Below are positions 36,310 to 45,321 of a DNA stretch of 64,000 bases, piece by piece; position 1 is the first letter of the stretch, and every line of letters starts with the position of its first letter. The stretch comes from Parapusillimonas sp013416435 (GTDB taxonomy: Bacteria; Pseudomonadota; Gammaproteobacteria; Burkholderiales; Burkholderiaceae_B). The stretch spans positions 1,240,001-1,304,000 of the forward strand of contig NZ_CP197474.1 of the NCBI RefSeq assembly GCF_052180245.1, read 5' to 3'. The notes under the pieces are model-generated. The model worked only from the letters and a program-made list of their open reading frames with translations. It searched no databases and was not told the origin of the DNA. A program made the translations under genes and the position numbers.

Positions 36310-38939
36310 AGATATTCGTTTCGTAAGCGGTAAAGAGTGTCCAGTGCCTCACGCGGAGTGAGCTGATCGGGATCTATGGATTCCAGCACTTCCAGAACCG
36401 CGGAGGAGACGGACGGATTGGAAGCGGCGGGCAGCAGCGCATCGTCTGCGCCTTCGTCCGGGTCGGCGTTGGAAAAGAGATCGAGTTGCGGCGTGGGCGC
36501 GCCCTGGGCTTCAAGCCGGGCGAGTTCCCGGCTGGCATGGCGGATGACGGCCGCGGGAACGCCCGCCCGCTGTGCCACCTGGATGCCGTAGCTGCGGCTG
36601 GCCGGGCCCGGCTGCACTTGATGAAGGAAGACGATGCCGGAAGAGGATTCGGCGGCGGCCAGATGCACGTTGGCAGCGGTGGGCGCCTCTGTTGGCAGCC
36701 GCGTGATCTCGAAGTAGTGGGTGGCGAACAGCGTAAGCGCCTGATTGTGCGTAAGCAGCCGATGCGCGATCGCCCACGCCAGCGCAAGTCCGTCGTACGT
36801 AGAGGTGCCGCGTCCTATTTCGTCCATGAGCACCAGGCTTTGCGGCGTGGCGGCCGCCAGGATGGCCGAGGCCTCGGTCATCTCCATCATGAAGGTGGAG
36901 CGCCCGCCCGCCAGATCGTCAGCCGCGCCGATACGCGTGAAGATGCGATCGATCTGGCCGATGCGCGCCGACCGGGCGGGAACGAAGCTGCCGATTCGGG
37001 CGAGCAGCGCAATCAGCGCCACCTGACGCATGTAGGTGGACTTGCCGCCCATGTTCGGACCGGTGATGAGCAGCATCCGCCGCTGCGGGCTGAGTTCGCA
37101 GTCGTTCGGCGTGAACTGCTCGATGCTGCGCTCGACCACGGGATGCCGGCCTGCTTCGATGAACAGTTCGCTGCCTTTGACAAGCGCGGGCGCATTCCAG
37201 TCATTGTTCCGCGCGTGATCGGCAAGCGCGGCCAATACGTCGATTTCGGCCAATGCCCCTGCGCAGCGCGACAAGGCTTGCGCATGCGCCGACATCTCTT
37301 CCAGCAGCGCATCGAACAGCCATTTCTCGCGGCTCAGGCTGCGGTCCTTGGCCGACAGCACTTTGTCTTCCCAGGCCTTCAGCTCGGGCGTGATGTAGCG
37401 TTCCGCATTCTTCAGGGTCTGGCGGCGGCGATAGTCCGCAGGCACCTTGTCCGCCTGGCCGCGGGTGACCTCGATGAAGAAACCGTGCACGCGATTGAAC
37501 TCGACGCGCAGGTTCGGAATTCCGGTGCGTTCCCGTTCGCGCGCCTCGAGCTGGATCAGGAACTCGCCGCTGTCGCTGGCCAGTCGCCGGAGTTCGTCGA
37601 GCTCTTCGTCGTAGCCGGCGGCGATCACGCCGCCTTCGCGGACGAGTTGCGCGGGTTCGGGGTCGATGGCGCGGTGAAGCAGGGCAGCGATGTCCTGATC
37701 GATGCGGATGTCCTGTGCGAAAACGGCGAGCCGGGCTTGAGGCGCGAACGACTGCTCGATATGCCGCGCAATGTCTGGCAGCAACGCCAGCGCTTCGCGC
37801 AGGCTGGCCAGTTCCCGGGGGCGGACCGAACGCAGCGAAATGCGGGTCGCGATGCGCTCAAGGTCGGGATAGCGTTCGAGCAGCTTGCGCAACTCGTCGA
37901 GCGGGTCGCGGGCGCTCAGGCCATGCTCGTTCGGCGGGGCCGAGAGCAGGGCGGCGATGACTTGCTGCCGCGAAAGCGCCGGCGCATCGTCGCGTAGCGG
38001 ATGATGCAGCCAGCGACGCAAAAGCCGGCTGCCCATGGGGGTGGCGCAGTGGTCCAGGATGGAGAACAGCGTGGGACTGTCCTCGCCGCTGATGGTTTCC
38101 GTAAGCTCGAGGTTCTTGCGGGTAACCGGGTCCAGCACCAAATACTCGCCGGATTGATCGACTTGTATGGTCTGGATGTGGGAAAGCGATTGCGTCTGCG
38201 TCCGGCTGACATAGCGCAATAGCGCCCCCGCCGCGCATACCGCGGCCGGCAGGCCGTCCATGCCGAAGCTGGCCAGCGAATCCACCGCGAAATGCCGATG
38301 CAGGACATCGCGCGCGCCGTCGATTTCGAAATGCCAGTCGGGCAGGGCGCTGATCGCGATGCCGGGCAAGGCGTCGAGCCGAACGCTTTCAGCGCAGAGC
38401 AGTTCGGCCGGATTGATACGGTGCAATTCCGTGTGCAGCATGCCGGGTGCGCACTCGCAAACCCTGAAGTCGCCGTTGGCCAGGTTCATCCAGGCGATGG
38501 CGCTGCGCTCGCTACGCTGTATGCGCTGCGACCAGACCGCGGCAATCATGCGGTCGGCCTTGGCGGGCAGCAAGGCTTCGTCGGTAAGGGTACCCGGGGT
38601 GACGATGCGGACGATCTTGCGCTCCACCGGCCCCTTGCTCGCGGCCGGATCCCCTACTTGCTCGCAAATGGCCACTGATTCGCCCAAGGCCACCAAGCGT
38701 GCAAGATAACCTTCCATGGCATGAAAAGGTACGCCCGCCATGGGAATCGGCGCACCGTTCGAGGCCCCGCGTTTGGTCAAGGTGAGATTCAGCAGACGGG
38801 CTCCACGCTCCGCGTCTTCATAGAACATTTCATAGAAGTCGCCCATGCGGTAGAACAGCAGATGCGATCCGGCCTCCGCCTTCAGGCGAAGATATTGCTG
38901 CATCATGGGGGTATGCGATGTTAAGTCTAATTTATCCAT
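36306..38939 (-). CDS. mutS: DNA mismatch repair protein MutS
   Basis: 877 residues from ATG 38939 (MDKLDLTSHTPMMQQYLRLK), matching the family N-terminus. All domains are present: mismatch-binding FYRMGDFYEMF near residue 40, core and clamp, Walker A LITGPNMGGKSTYMRQVAL, LVLMDEIGRGTSTYDGLALA and the C-terminal HTH/tetramer region. It looks intact. The striking point is upstream: only 5 bp separate the ATG from the stop codon of an integrase reading in the same direction, no clear ribosome site precedes the ATG (upstream text is AAGTAATTGATTTTA), and any native promoter must have been displaced. Translation may be coupled to the integrase transcript. Confidence 0.95.
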   Translation of the reverse strand: MDKLDLTSHTPMMQQYLRLKAEAGSHLLFYRMGDFYEMFYEDAERGARLLNLTLTKRGASNGAPIPMAGVPFHAMEGYLARLVALGESVAICEQVGDPAASKGPVERKIVRIVTPGTLTDEALLPAKADRMIAAVWSQRIQRSERSAIAWMNLANGDFRVCECAPGMLHTELHRINPAELLCAESVRLDALPGIAISALPDWHFEIDGARDVLHRHFAVDSLASFGMDGLPAAVCAAGALLRYVSRTQTQSLSHIQTIQVDQSGEYLVLDPVTRKNLELTETISGEDSPTLFSILDHCATPMGSRLLRRWLHHPLRDDAPALSRQQVIAALLSAPPNEHGLSARDPLDELRKLLERYPDLERIATRISLRSVRPRELASLREALALLPDIARHIEQSFAPQARLAVFAQDIRIDQDIAALLHRAIDPEPAQLVREGGVIAAGYDEELDELRRLASDSGEFLIQLEARERERTGIPNLRVEFNRVHGFFIEVTRGQADKVPADYRRRQTLKNAERYITPELKAWEDKVLSAKDRSLSREKWLFDALLEEMSAHAQALSRCAGALAEIDVLAALADHARNNDWNAPALVKGSELFIEAGRHPVVERSIEQFTPNDCELSPQRRMLLITGPNMGGKSTYMRQVALIALLARIGSFVPARSARIGQIDRIFTRIGAADDLAGGRSTFMMEMTEASAILAAATPQSLVLMDEIGRGTSTYDGLALAWAIAHRLLTHNQALTLFATHYFEITRLPTEAPTAANVHLAAAESSSGIVFLHQVQPGPASRSYGIQVAQRAGVPAAVIRHASRELARLEAQGAPTPQLDLFSNADPDEGADDALLPAASNPSVSSAVLEVLESIDPDQLTPREALDTLYRLRNEYL

Positions 38940-38944
38940 TAAAA

Positions 38945-40207
38945 TCAATTACTTATAAAATTTTCACACGCATCTTGGTGTAATTTTGGTGTAATTCTAG
39001 ACATGTTCTTCATGCCCTCCCAGATGCGCTCCAGCTCCCTGGACGACTCCGTATCTATCCATCGACCATACACCGTGACAAGCATGGAGTAGTCTTTGTG
39101 GCCCATCTGGTTAGCGATGAACGCCAGATTTCCGCGGGCCGTAAGGTTCCAGCACGCAAAGGTATGTCGAGTCTGATAGGGTGGGCGCGCACGGATGCCT
39201 GCGCGGCGGATTAGGTTTGACCATTTCGTGTTCCAAGCGCTAGGAACGAAGTAGTCATTAACGACCGATCGGCGGGCCTGCGTCTTTGGGGTCAGCAGTA
39301 CCCGGATGAGATCGGTTCGGAACTCATGGCGATTGAGTGCAACAGTCACTTCGGCGGCAGGACGAACTTCGGCGTCCGCCACTAATACCTTCAGCGCGTC
39401 TCTGGCAGGCGGTTGCAACAGAACGGTTCTTTCTTTCCTCGTTTTGGGAACCTTGAAGGTGACAGATGCCGTGATCGAACGTCTCACCTTGATATGGCTG
39501 TAGTCTTCGGCCACGTCCTCAACAGCAAGCGCGAGTAGTTCGCCTGGTCGCAATCCTGTGTACACAGCAAGCGTGACGGCAGCTTTATCGATAGGATGAA
39601 GGCAACCTTTTTCGGTTATCGCGAGGAATTCATCATAGGTCAGCGGGTCAGGTTCTTTTATGCTCTTCGTGAAGCGGACGCAGTGTTTTCCCAGCTCTCC
39701 GCAATACCCGTTGTTCTCACACCAATAGAGAAATCCGGAAAAAGTGGCGAGATAGTGGTTGACTGTTGATACCGCACGGGTGGAAATCAGATCCACCCGA
39801 AGTTTCTGAATGTCCTCAGGCAAAAGCGCACTCGCCATTCGATTCCGACCCACCGTGTCTACACAAACGTCGAGCGCTGTTTCATAGCGCGACTGCGTTT
39901 CGGGGGTGATGTCTACTGCCTTCAAGGGTTTGTAACGTTCACACAGGTCACCCAGACGATTGCTTGTGCTGATCCCCGTCGCGGAACGCGAATGGGGGAA
40001 GAATTCCGACTCATTGTAGGTGCCGTTACGCAAAGCGAACAATGCGGCGCTTCTGAGCTGAACTGCGTGTTTGACGTTGCTGCGTGTCGGTTCGAGACGC
40101 AAAGTATGTGTATGCCGCGTGCGTTTGTACATGAAGAAGACGCGGATTGAGTTTCCGCGCTTCTCTACACCAGGAAAGCCAGTATTGGTCGTGGCTGCTC
40201 GCGTCAT
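38945..40207 (-). CDS. int: Tyrosine recombinase / integrase of the integrative element
   Basis: A 420-residue phage-type integrase. N-terminal arm-binding DUF3596-like region (GVEKRGNSIRVFFMYKRTRH), SAM-like core-binding domain about 85-180, catalytic domain about 185-385 with R220 (TGLRPGELLAL), R347 (PYQTRHTFACW, first His replaced by Tyr as in relatives with this motif), H370 (QMGHKDYSM) and nucleophile Y380 (TVYGRW). It reads outwards to the left and ends next to mutS, so the attachment site must lie between or inside the int 3' end and mutS 5' end. It is 10 bp downstream of the XRE gene. Confidence 0.93.
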   Translation of the reverse strand: MTRAATTNTGFPGVEKRGNSIRVFFMYKRTRHTHTLRLEPTRSNVKHAVQLRSAALFALRNGTYNESEFFPHSRSATGISTSNRLGDLCERYKPLKAVDITPETQSRYETALDVCVDTVGRNRMASALLPEDIQKLRVDLISTRAVSTVNHYLATFSGFLYWCENNGYCGELGKHCVRFTKSIKEPDPLTYDEFLAITEKGCLHPIDKAAVTLAVYTGLRPGELLALAVEDVAEDYSHIKVRRSITASVTFKVPKTRKERTVLLQPPARDALKVLVADAEVRPAAEVTVALNRHEFRTDLIRVLLTPKTQARRSVVNDYFVPSAWNTKWSNLIRRAGIRARPPYQTRHTFACWNLTARGNLAFIANQMGHKDYSMLVTVYGRWIDTESSRELERIWEGMKNMSRITPKLHQDACENFISN

Positions 40208-40217
40208 TGCCTAGTCC

Positions 40218-40442
40218 TCACGTTGTGTCATTTGTTCGGGTGTCGAGCGGCCATTGGTTCGTTTTGAGCATGAAAAGCTCAAACAGACCAGGAGGCATGC
40301 TGCGATCACCCGCTTCCCATTGCTGCCACGCACGCAAAGAGGCTCGCACAAGCTGTGCCGCTTCTGTCTGCGTGAGTCCGGCTGCGATACGAGCGTTGCG
40401 TATGGCGTCGGGCTTTGGGGTGTGAGGTTTCGGGTCGTTCAT
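40218..40442 (-). CDS. XRE-family small helix-turn-helix protein
   Basis: 74 residues; RNARIAAGLTQTEAAQLVRA SLRAWQQWEAGDRSMPPGLF is a complete HTH of the phage-repressor/YdaS-like sort. It is the first gene of a two-gene unit with the integrase. Palindromes in the 113 bp upstream are candidate operators, so it probably regulates int and the divergent or upstream excisionase. Confidence 0.8.
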   Translation of the reverse strand: MNDPKPHTPKPDAIRNARIAAGLTQTEAAQLVRASLRAWQQWEAGDRSMPPGLFELFMLKTNQWPLDTRTNDTT

Positions 40443-40454
40443 GGCGCCGTTAGC

Positions 40455-40515
40455 AATGCTCTTGCAATGAGCATTGGATGAATTACAAATGCAATTATAC
40501 GCTCATTGAGCGTAT
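40455..40515. promoter_or_regulatory. Two inverted repeats between XRE and excisionase genes
   Basis: A perfect 9+1+9 palindrome, ATACGCTCA-T-TGAGCGTAT, at 40497-40515, and a 7-bp inverted repeat AATGCTC/GAGCATT at 40455-40475 with 7-base loop. Both contain the half-site GAGC(A/G)TT or its complement. Their place before the XRE gene and after the excisionase suggests repressor operators. Confidence 0.6.
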
Positions 40516-40555
40516 TGCGTGTAAGCCTTTGTGCCAGGTGATCATGGGCGATTAG

Positions 40556-40759
40556 TCAGTAGCCTTGAGATAAGGCTTGGCTTTCCACCCATCGCTCGAA
40601 TTCATCTACGTTCACGAAAACACGCCCATCGGGAGCCTTTTTCCAGATGCGTCCTTCTACCCATACACCGCCCTTAATCTTGTGCCTGACTGCGTTCTCG
40701 CTGTAGCCGGTCATCTCTGCAAATTTCTTTATTAAGACCCATCGGTTCACGTAAGTCAT
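40556..40759 (-). CDS. xis: Excisionase-like protein
   Basis: Start ATG 40759 with GGGAG upstream, 67 residues. MTYVNRWVLIKKFAEMTGYS ENAVRHKIKGGVWVEGRIWKKAPDGRVFV is the winged-helix layout of phage/GI excisionases that bend the attachment site. It lies on the same strand as, and upstream of, XRE and int. Confidence 0.8.
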   Translation of the reverse strand: MTYVNRWVLIKKFAEMTGYSENAVRHKIKGGVWVEGRIWKKAPDGRVFVNVDEFERWVESQALSQGY

Positions 40760-40804
40760 GGCAGCTCCCTTCAAGGCCTTGTTCTTCAGTCGGCAATCGG
40801 ACAA

Positions 40805-41126
40805 TAAAAATTGTCCCGAACCCAGGGTGAATGAGAAACCTTGAGGGGCGAATGAGAGCGTACATGGGCGTGAAATGGCTGGGCATAAATGCCGACCAAC
40901 CTAGCGTGGCGGTGTCACATCGAACTGTTTACTGGCTTTCTGTACGCTTGCTACGGCCAGTAGTACTGGGTAAAATCCTGACCTAAGGCTTCGGGCAGGA
41001 GCCTGCCACCCGTCATAGCAAAGCTGTTGACAGCACTGTCGAGTTATCTTTCTTCCTGCGCATGCTATGTTCAGGTTCAAGAAGCGGCTGACGGGTGACG
41101 TTTCGTCATGAGCCGGGAGAACTATC
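40805..41126. other. Intergenic region between divergent genes
   Basis: Separates the excisionase unit from the rightward DUF5623-like gene. No gene or clear palindrome recognised; it should hold the two divergent promoters. Confidence 0.5.
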
Positions 41127-42425
41127 ATGTCGAAGGAACTCATCTGCCCGACTACTTTGGCGGGTATCAAACGTCTCGCAAAATCACTGAAAGTCGAGCG
41201 CGGAATTCCGCATACAAAGGCTCTCGATGCTGCCGCTCAGGCAGCTCACTTTCAGAACTTCCAACACGCTCGAAACGTACTCCAGCACCCAACCGAAGCG
41301 CGACGACCCCAGCATCGTCTGTATCTCACTTCGTATTGGAAGGATCGTGCGTCCGGTGCGTCCGGCCGAGAAACACTGACCCTCGATTTGTCAGACCCAT
41401 GGGGGGATCTGATAGCTCCTCTTCAGTTGCTCAATCATCGGGCAACAGATGAGTTTCGGTCGGCCGGTCCAGATCACTTGCAATCCACGTATCGCCATGA
41501 CACCCAGTCTAAAGCAAGGCATGCCGTCTGCGCCGCAGCACGAGCATTCCAGTTCATGGATGCTACGAAGTTGCGGCCATCCAAAGGTTATAGTCGCGCT
41601 TTGCCAAATGGTGATTCCAGCAAGGCTATCCCGGGACGCGATCATTACAGCGTCTGGTTTGATCCGCTGACGAAACGCTATTTGTTCGTAGATGAGCCAT
41701 ATGGTCCTGCAGTAAAAAATAGGCAGGATGAACGGCAGGCTTGGGCAACGAAATATGGCTACGGAATTGCCATGCCTGAATGGGCGGGGATGCATGCTCC
41801 GGATGTGGGGTCACGTCTTTTCCTGATATCCGAGATATCTAAGGGTGTTCCTCTTGAGCCACTCGTTTCTGCACTCAATCGCCTGCCCGAGCCAGTCGTT
41901 GAAAGCCCATGGACAGGGCAGTCCGCGCCCAGCACTCCCATTTTTGTGAGCCCAGGATCTCTTGCTGCGGGTGAAAATAAGCACAAACTGGCCAGACAGA
42001 AAAGCAAGCCGGACAATTCTGTTCCATACTCATTTTTTCTTTCTCGGGGTAGGCGACCAAAGGTCCGTATGCCAATCACCGGCCATGCTGAAGTCGGTGG
42101 TCTTCTCAAGTCTGTCTTGATTGCCACCTACCATCGTAAAGGCGTATACAACCGCGTCAACTCCATCCGCTCGAAACTTGACGATTGGGCGCAGTGTGAA
42201 TACACATCAGAAGAGTTGCCTGGCGAACAGTTTTTCGATCTTTATTATCATGAGTCTGGTGCGACTTTTTCAAAATCGATATCTGACGCAGAGCGTAGGC
42301 AGCACATCAATAGCCTGGAAGTGGTCAAGACTCTGTTAACCGAACACTACCCAGATTCTGTGCCGCTGCGCGAATTGCTGAAGAAAACTGATATGGCCAT
42401 CTCGTCGCTAGAGACTTGGCGATAA
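41127..42425 (+). CDS. DUF5623-like accessory protein (432 aa)
   Basis: Start MSKELICPTTLAGIKRLAKS. The N-terminal module (residues 1-60: IPHTKALDAAAQAAHFQNFQ, HARNVL) looks like the helix-turn region shared by proteins annotated DUF5623 in proteobacterial islands; that identification is from memory of the family. The remainder has no recognised catalytic motif. Composition is lower GC than the chromosome. It is followed by a strong bidirectional hairpin and stands alone. Confidence 0.6.
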   Translation: MSKELICPTTLAGIKRLAKSLKVERGIPHTKALDAAAQAAHFQNFQHARNVLQHPTEARRPQHRLYLTSYWKDRASGASGRETLTLDLSDPWGDLIAPLQLLNHRATDEFRSAGPDHLQSTYRHDTQSKARHAVCAAARAFQFMDATKLRPSKGYSRALPNGDSSKAIPGRDHYSVWFDPLTKRYLFVDEPYGPAVKNRQDERQAWATKYGYGIAMPEWAGMHAPDVGSRLFLISEISKGVPLEPLVSALNRLPEPVVESPWTGQSAPSTPIFVSPGSLAAGENKHKLARQKSKPDNSVPYSFFLSRGRRPKVRMPITGHAEVGGLLKSVLIATYHRKGVYNRVNSIRSKLDDWAQCEYTSEELPGEQFFDLYYHESGATFSKSISDAERRQHINSLEVVKTLLTEHYPDSVPLRELLKKTDMAISSLETWR

Positions 42426-42431
42426 AAACCA

Positions 42432-42469
42432 ACACTGGCTTAGCGCTCTGGGCTAAGCCAGTGTATTTT
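42432..42469. terminator. Hairpin terminator between convergent genes
   Basis: ACACTGGCTTAGC (42432-42444) pairs perfectly with GCTAAGCCAGTGT (42452-42464) around a 7-base loop; ATTTTG follows on the + strand and a GGTTTTTATC run lies on the minus-strand side. It ends transcription of the DUF5623-like gene and probably of the convergent AlbA_2 gene. Confidence 0.75.
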
Positions 42470-42519
42470 GCGCCCCTCCTTGGGCTGAATTTGGTTTTTA
42501 ACCGATTGCGACTGGATGC

Positions 42520-43932
42520 TTATCGAAGATTTCTTTCGACGAGCCTTCGTGTCATGTCATCGACGGCTTCCACTCCCAAGCTGAATCCGTCAAATATGGC
42601 ATATAAAGGATTCACAGCCTGACGTACGTAGTCTCCAAGTGCTGATGCGGGTGCGTTCAAGGGGACGACCACATGCGATGTATGTTGGTCTTGATAGGCT
42701 TGTCTGGTAGGTGAAATGTATCTATCTGGTTGGGCCCACGACTGCAGCTCTCGGCCTTGTAATTTGCTCCATCGGAAAGCAAATGACACCGAAGTGGTTT
42801 CAGGGTCGCATCCCATTGCTTTTGCAAATTCTAGTGCTACCGCTATAGCCTCAGCGCACCGTACGATCGGCAGGCCAAAGTCCAGCGCACTTTTAGCAGG
42901 AGGTCTATTTGGACTCGTTGATATATCGTCTTCCAGAGCGCGAAATAGATAAAACTTACCCTTGGGGTCATACAAATAGAAGTCGTAATACGGTCTGAAT
43001 CCTATCGATGGCTCAATGATGAGAGATTCCCACATGCCGTTAAAGACATGAGGTCTCATGTCTTCATTGAAGCCTCTGCTATCGAGCCACGTAGGCCATC
43101 CTGTATAACGAGGATTGCTTGAGCTCAGTAGATTAAAAAAAGCAGTATTTGGGTCGTGATGAGGGACATTGCCGATCACTACGGCTGAGGCTTCCCAAGT
43201 ACCAAAATCGGGTAGCTCAATCGATTTTTCTTGAATTATTGTTTTAAATCTTGCGTGACCAGAATCAAGGAGCTCGATAGCAACGTCTCGGTCTGAGGGG
43301 GTTGGAGTTGTCGATTCCATAAGCCGGCTCGCGATTGTGTTTACAAAGTCTGGGCTAATCCCTCCAAGATGCCTTCTGAGGAAGCGACCAATATCAGCCT
43401 CTCTGTTCTCAAAACAGTAGTCCATGATGGCTGACCAATCTTTCCAGTTTGCTTTGGCTGAGCTTGGGGTGTTGTTTGAATTCAGTGTTCTCACATAGAC
43501 ATCGTTGGTGGATATCAGTTTTGTCTGTCCTAACGTAAGATCGGACTTGGCTGCGACAGGCGTTTTTATTCCGGAGGGTATCTTAATAACAGGATACTTC
43601 TGGCCGTCTTTCTCTGGGAAACCAATTTCCACTTCGAATGCCTCAGAGGAGAAACGCGTTATCAATCCCTGTATTTTGTCAACGTGAAACAGCGCTTCGA
43701 CATCATCAGGCGCGTTTTCAAGGTCAGGCTCACTTGTTCCGTCAACGAACCCGATAATTAGATAGCCGCCATTTCTATTTCTCATTGCCAATGCGGCCTT
43801 GGCGATCTTGGCTATGCCATTCTCATCATCGGGTGAGATCCATCGCTTCAGTTCTACAGATAGCGACTCACTTGGAGAATTAATAAGATTTTGTAGTTCT
43901 TCAGCATCCATGGCGATAACGCTACCTGTCAT
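42520..43932 (-). CDS. AlbA_2/Schlafen-domain putative DNA-binding protein
   Basis: 470 residues (an internal ATG at 43911 is also possible). Residues about 15-70 carry the AlbA_2 signature: SESLSVELKRWISPDDENGI and NRNGGYLIIGFVDG. The large C-terminal part has no recognised domain. AlbA_2 proteins include transcription regulators and single-gene phage-defence candidates. The gene is AT-richer than the chromosome and sits in the accessory part of the element between two other singletons, the pattern of island cargo. Confidence 0.7.
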   Translation of the reverse strand: MTGSVIAMDAEELQNLINSPSESLSVELKRWISPDDENGIAKIAKAALAMRNRNGGYLIIGFVDGTSEPDLENAPDDVEALFHVDKIQGLITRFSSEAFEVEIGFPEKDGQKYPVIKIPSGIKTPVAAKSDLTLGQTKLISTNDVYVRTLNSNNTPSSAKANWKDWSAIMDYCFENREADIGRFLRRHLGGISPDFVNTIASRLMESTTPTPSDRDVAIELLDSGHARFKTIIQEKSIELPDFGTWEASAVVIGNVPHHDPNTAFFNLLSSSNPRYTGWPTWLDSRGFNEDMRPHVFNGMWESLIIEPSIGFRPYYDFYLYDPKGKFYLFRALEDDISTSPNRPPAKSALDFGLPIVRCAEAIAVALEFAKAMGCDPETTSVSFAFRWSKLQGRELQSWAQPDRYISPTRQAYQDQHTSHVVVPLNAPASALGDYVRQAVNPLYAIFDGFSLGVEAVDDMTRRLVERNLR

Positions 43933-44004
43933 TTATTCTCTGGACTCACTCCCCAGAGAGCATCTTTGAATCGATAGACTGGCTCTTGAAGTGAATAGTA
44001 ACAG

Positions 44005-45321
44005 TTAGCGCCACACTTCCACCAGATCCTCCCATCGCGTCGTGTAGCTCGGAGACATCCGTTCTTGGCGCATCTGCCACGCAGCTTTCGCTTGATGAAC
44101 GCTGCTGGCCAACTTCACGGTCTCGCGGCCATAGCGTGTGTTGAGGCTATCCAGGGCAAGCATGGCGCGGCTGCCTCGCGGCTCGCCTGAGGTCGGTTCC
44201 TCGCCGAGTAGGTCAATCTGCAGCTGTGCCTGGGCCTGCTGCTTCGCCTGCACGTCGAGCAGGCACACGCCGGCTTTGGCGTAGTCGTAGCCATCCCGGT
44301 ACAGCTTTTGCAGACCGCGCCGGGCCGCAGCGATCAGTGCCCGAGTGTCATCCGCAGGGAATCCAAGCGGAACGACCGCACTGCCGCTGTACTGCGCCGT
44401 CTGGCGAAATGGGCTGGTGCGGGCAAATACGTGAATGGCTGTTGTCATCGAGCCCTGCGCCCGCAGCTTCTCGGCGGCGCGGCTCGTAAACAGGCTCAGC
44501 GCCTGGGTCAGCCCTTCAAAGTCCCTGACAGGCTGACCAAAGCTTCTTGAGCACATGATCTGCTGTTTGGGAGGTGGCGTATCCTCCCAGTCGATGCAAG
44601 ACTCTCCGGCAAGTTCTCGCGCTGTTTTCGCAACGACAATCGAAAACTTGTCGCGCAGGACTTTGTAGTCCGCACGCGCCAGATCAGCGGCAGTCTGAAT
44701 GCCCAAGGCTTGCAGCCTGGGCGCCAGCTTGCGACCTACGCCCCAGACTTCCGATACGGGCACGTGTCGGATGGCGCGCATCAGGGCGTCATGATGCAGG
44801 CCCGACAGGTCGCAGACGCCCTGCAGCTTTGGTAGCGATTTGGCCAAATGATTGGCGAGTTTGGCCAGGGTTTTGCTGGCTCCGATGCCCACACAGGTGG
44901 GGATGCCCACCCACTGGGCGACACGCTGGCGGATGGCCGTGCCGATGTCACGGCCCGAGCCTGGTATACCGGTCAGATCAAGAAAGCTCTCGTCTATCGA
45001 GTAGATCTCCTGGCGCGGTGAAAACTGCCCGATGACACGCATCATGCGGTCGCTCAGGTCACCATATAGCGCGAAGTTGGCGGACAGGGCCACCAGTCCA
45101 TCAGCTTCCAGGTGTTTGATCTGGAACCAGGGCGCGCCCATCTTGATGCCCATCGCCTTGGCCTCGGCCGTACGGGCGATCGCGCAGCCGTCGTTGTTGG
45201 ACAGCACGATGACGGGCCTGCCCATGAGCGCTGGGCGCATCACGCGCTCACACGATGCGTAGAACGAGTTGCCGTCGATCAGCGCGATGCGCTGCGCCGG
45301 CTGGCCTGTTTGATGACCCAT
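44005..45321 (-). CDS. umuC: Y-family DNA polymerase V subunit UmuC
   Basis: 438 residues beginning with the polymerase palm IALIDGNSFYASCERVMRPA; the catalytic acidic pair is in SIDESFLDLTGIPG, the HhH region follows (VGRKLAPRLQALGIQTAADL) and the little finger and UmuC-type C-terminal extension complete the length (E. coli 422). It overlaps the 3' end of umuD by 43 bp, and both are controlled by the LexA box upstream of umuD. Performs error-prone translesion synthesis during SOS. Confidence 0.93.
   Translation of the reverse strand: MGHQTGQPAQRIALIDGNSFYASCERVMRPALMGRPVIVLSNNDGCAIARTAEAKAMGIKMGAPWFQIKHLEADGLVALSANFALYGDLSDRMMRVIGQFSPRQEIYSIDESFLDLTGIPGSGRDIGTAIRQRVAQWVGIPTCVGIGASKTLAKLANHLAKSLPKLQGVCDLSGLHHDALMRAIRHVPVSEVWGVGRKLAPRLQALGIQTAADLARADYKVLRDKFSIVVAKTARELAGESCIDWEDTPPPKQQIMCSRSFGQPVRDFEGLTQALSLFTSRAAEKLRAQGSMTTAIHVFARTSPFRQTAQYSGSAVVPLGFPADDTRALIAAARRGLQKLYRDGYDYAKAGVCLLDVQAKQQAQAQLQIDLLGEEPTSGEPRGSRAMLALDSLNTRYGRETVKLASSVHQAKAAWQMRQERMSPSYTTRWEDLVEVWR

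Noticed and set aside
38939..38948. An upstream TTG start for mutS at 38948
   Set aside because: It overlaps the integrase stop region and adds three residues not seen in the family; ATG 38939 gives the expected N-terminus.
38941..38975. TTTTTCAT-type attachment core as in Tn4371 elements
   Set aside because: Only partial resemblance (ATTTTCAC) next to int; without the right end of the element no core repeat can be defined.
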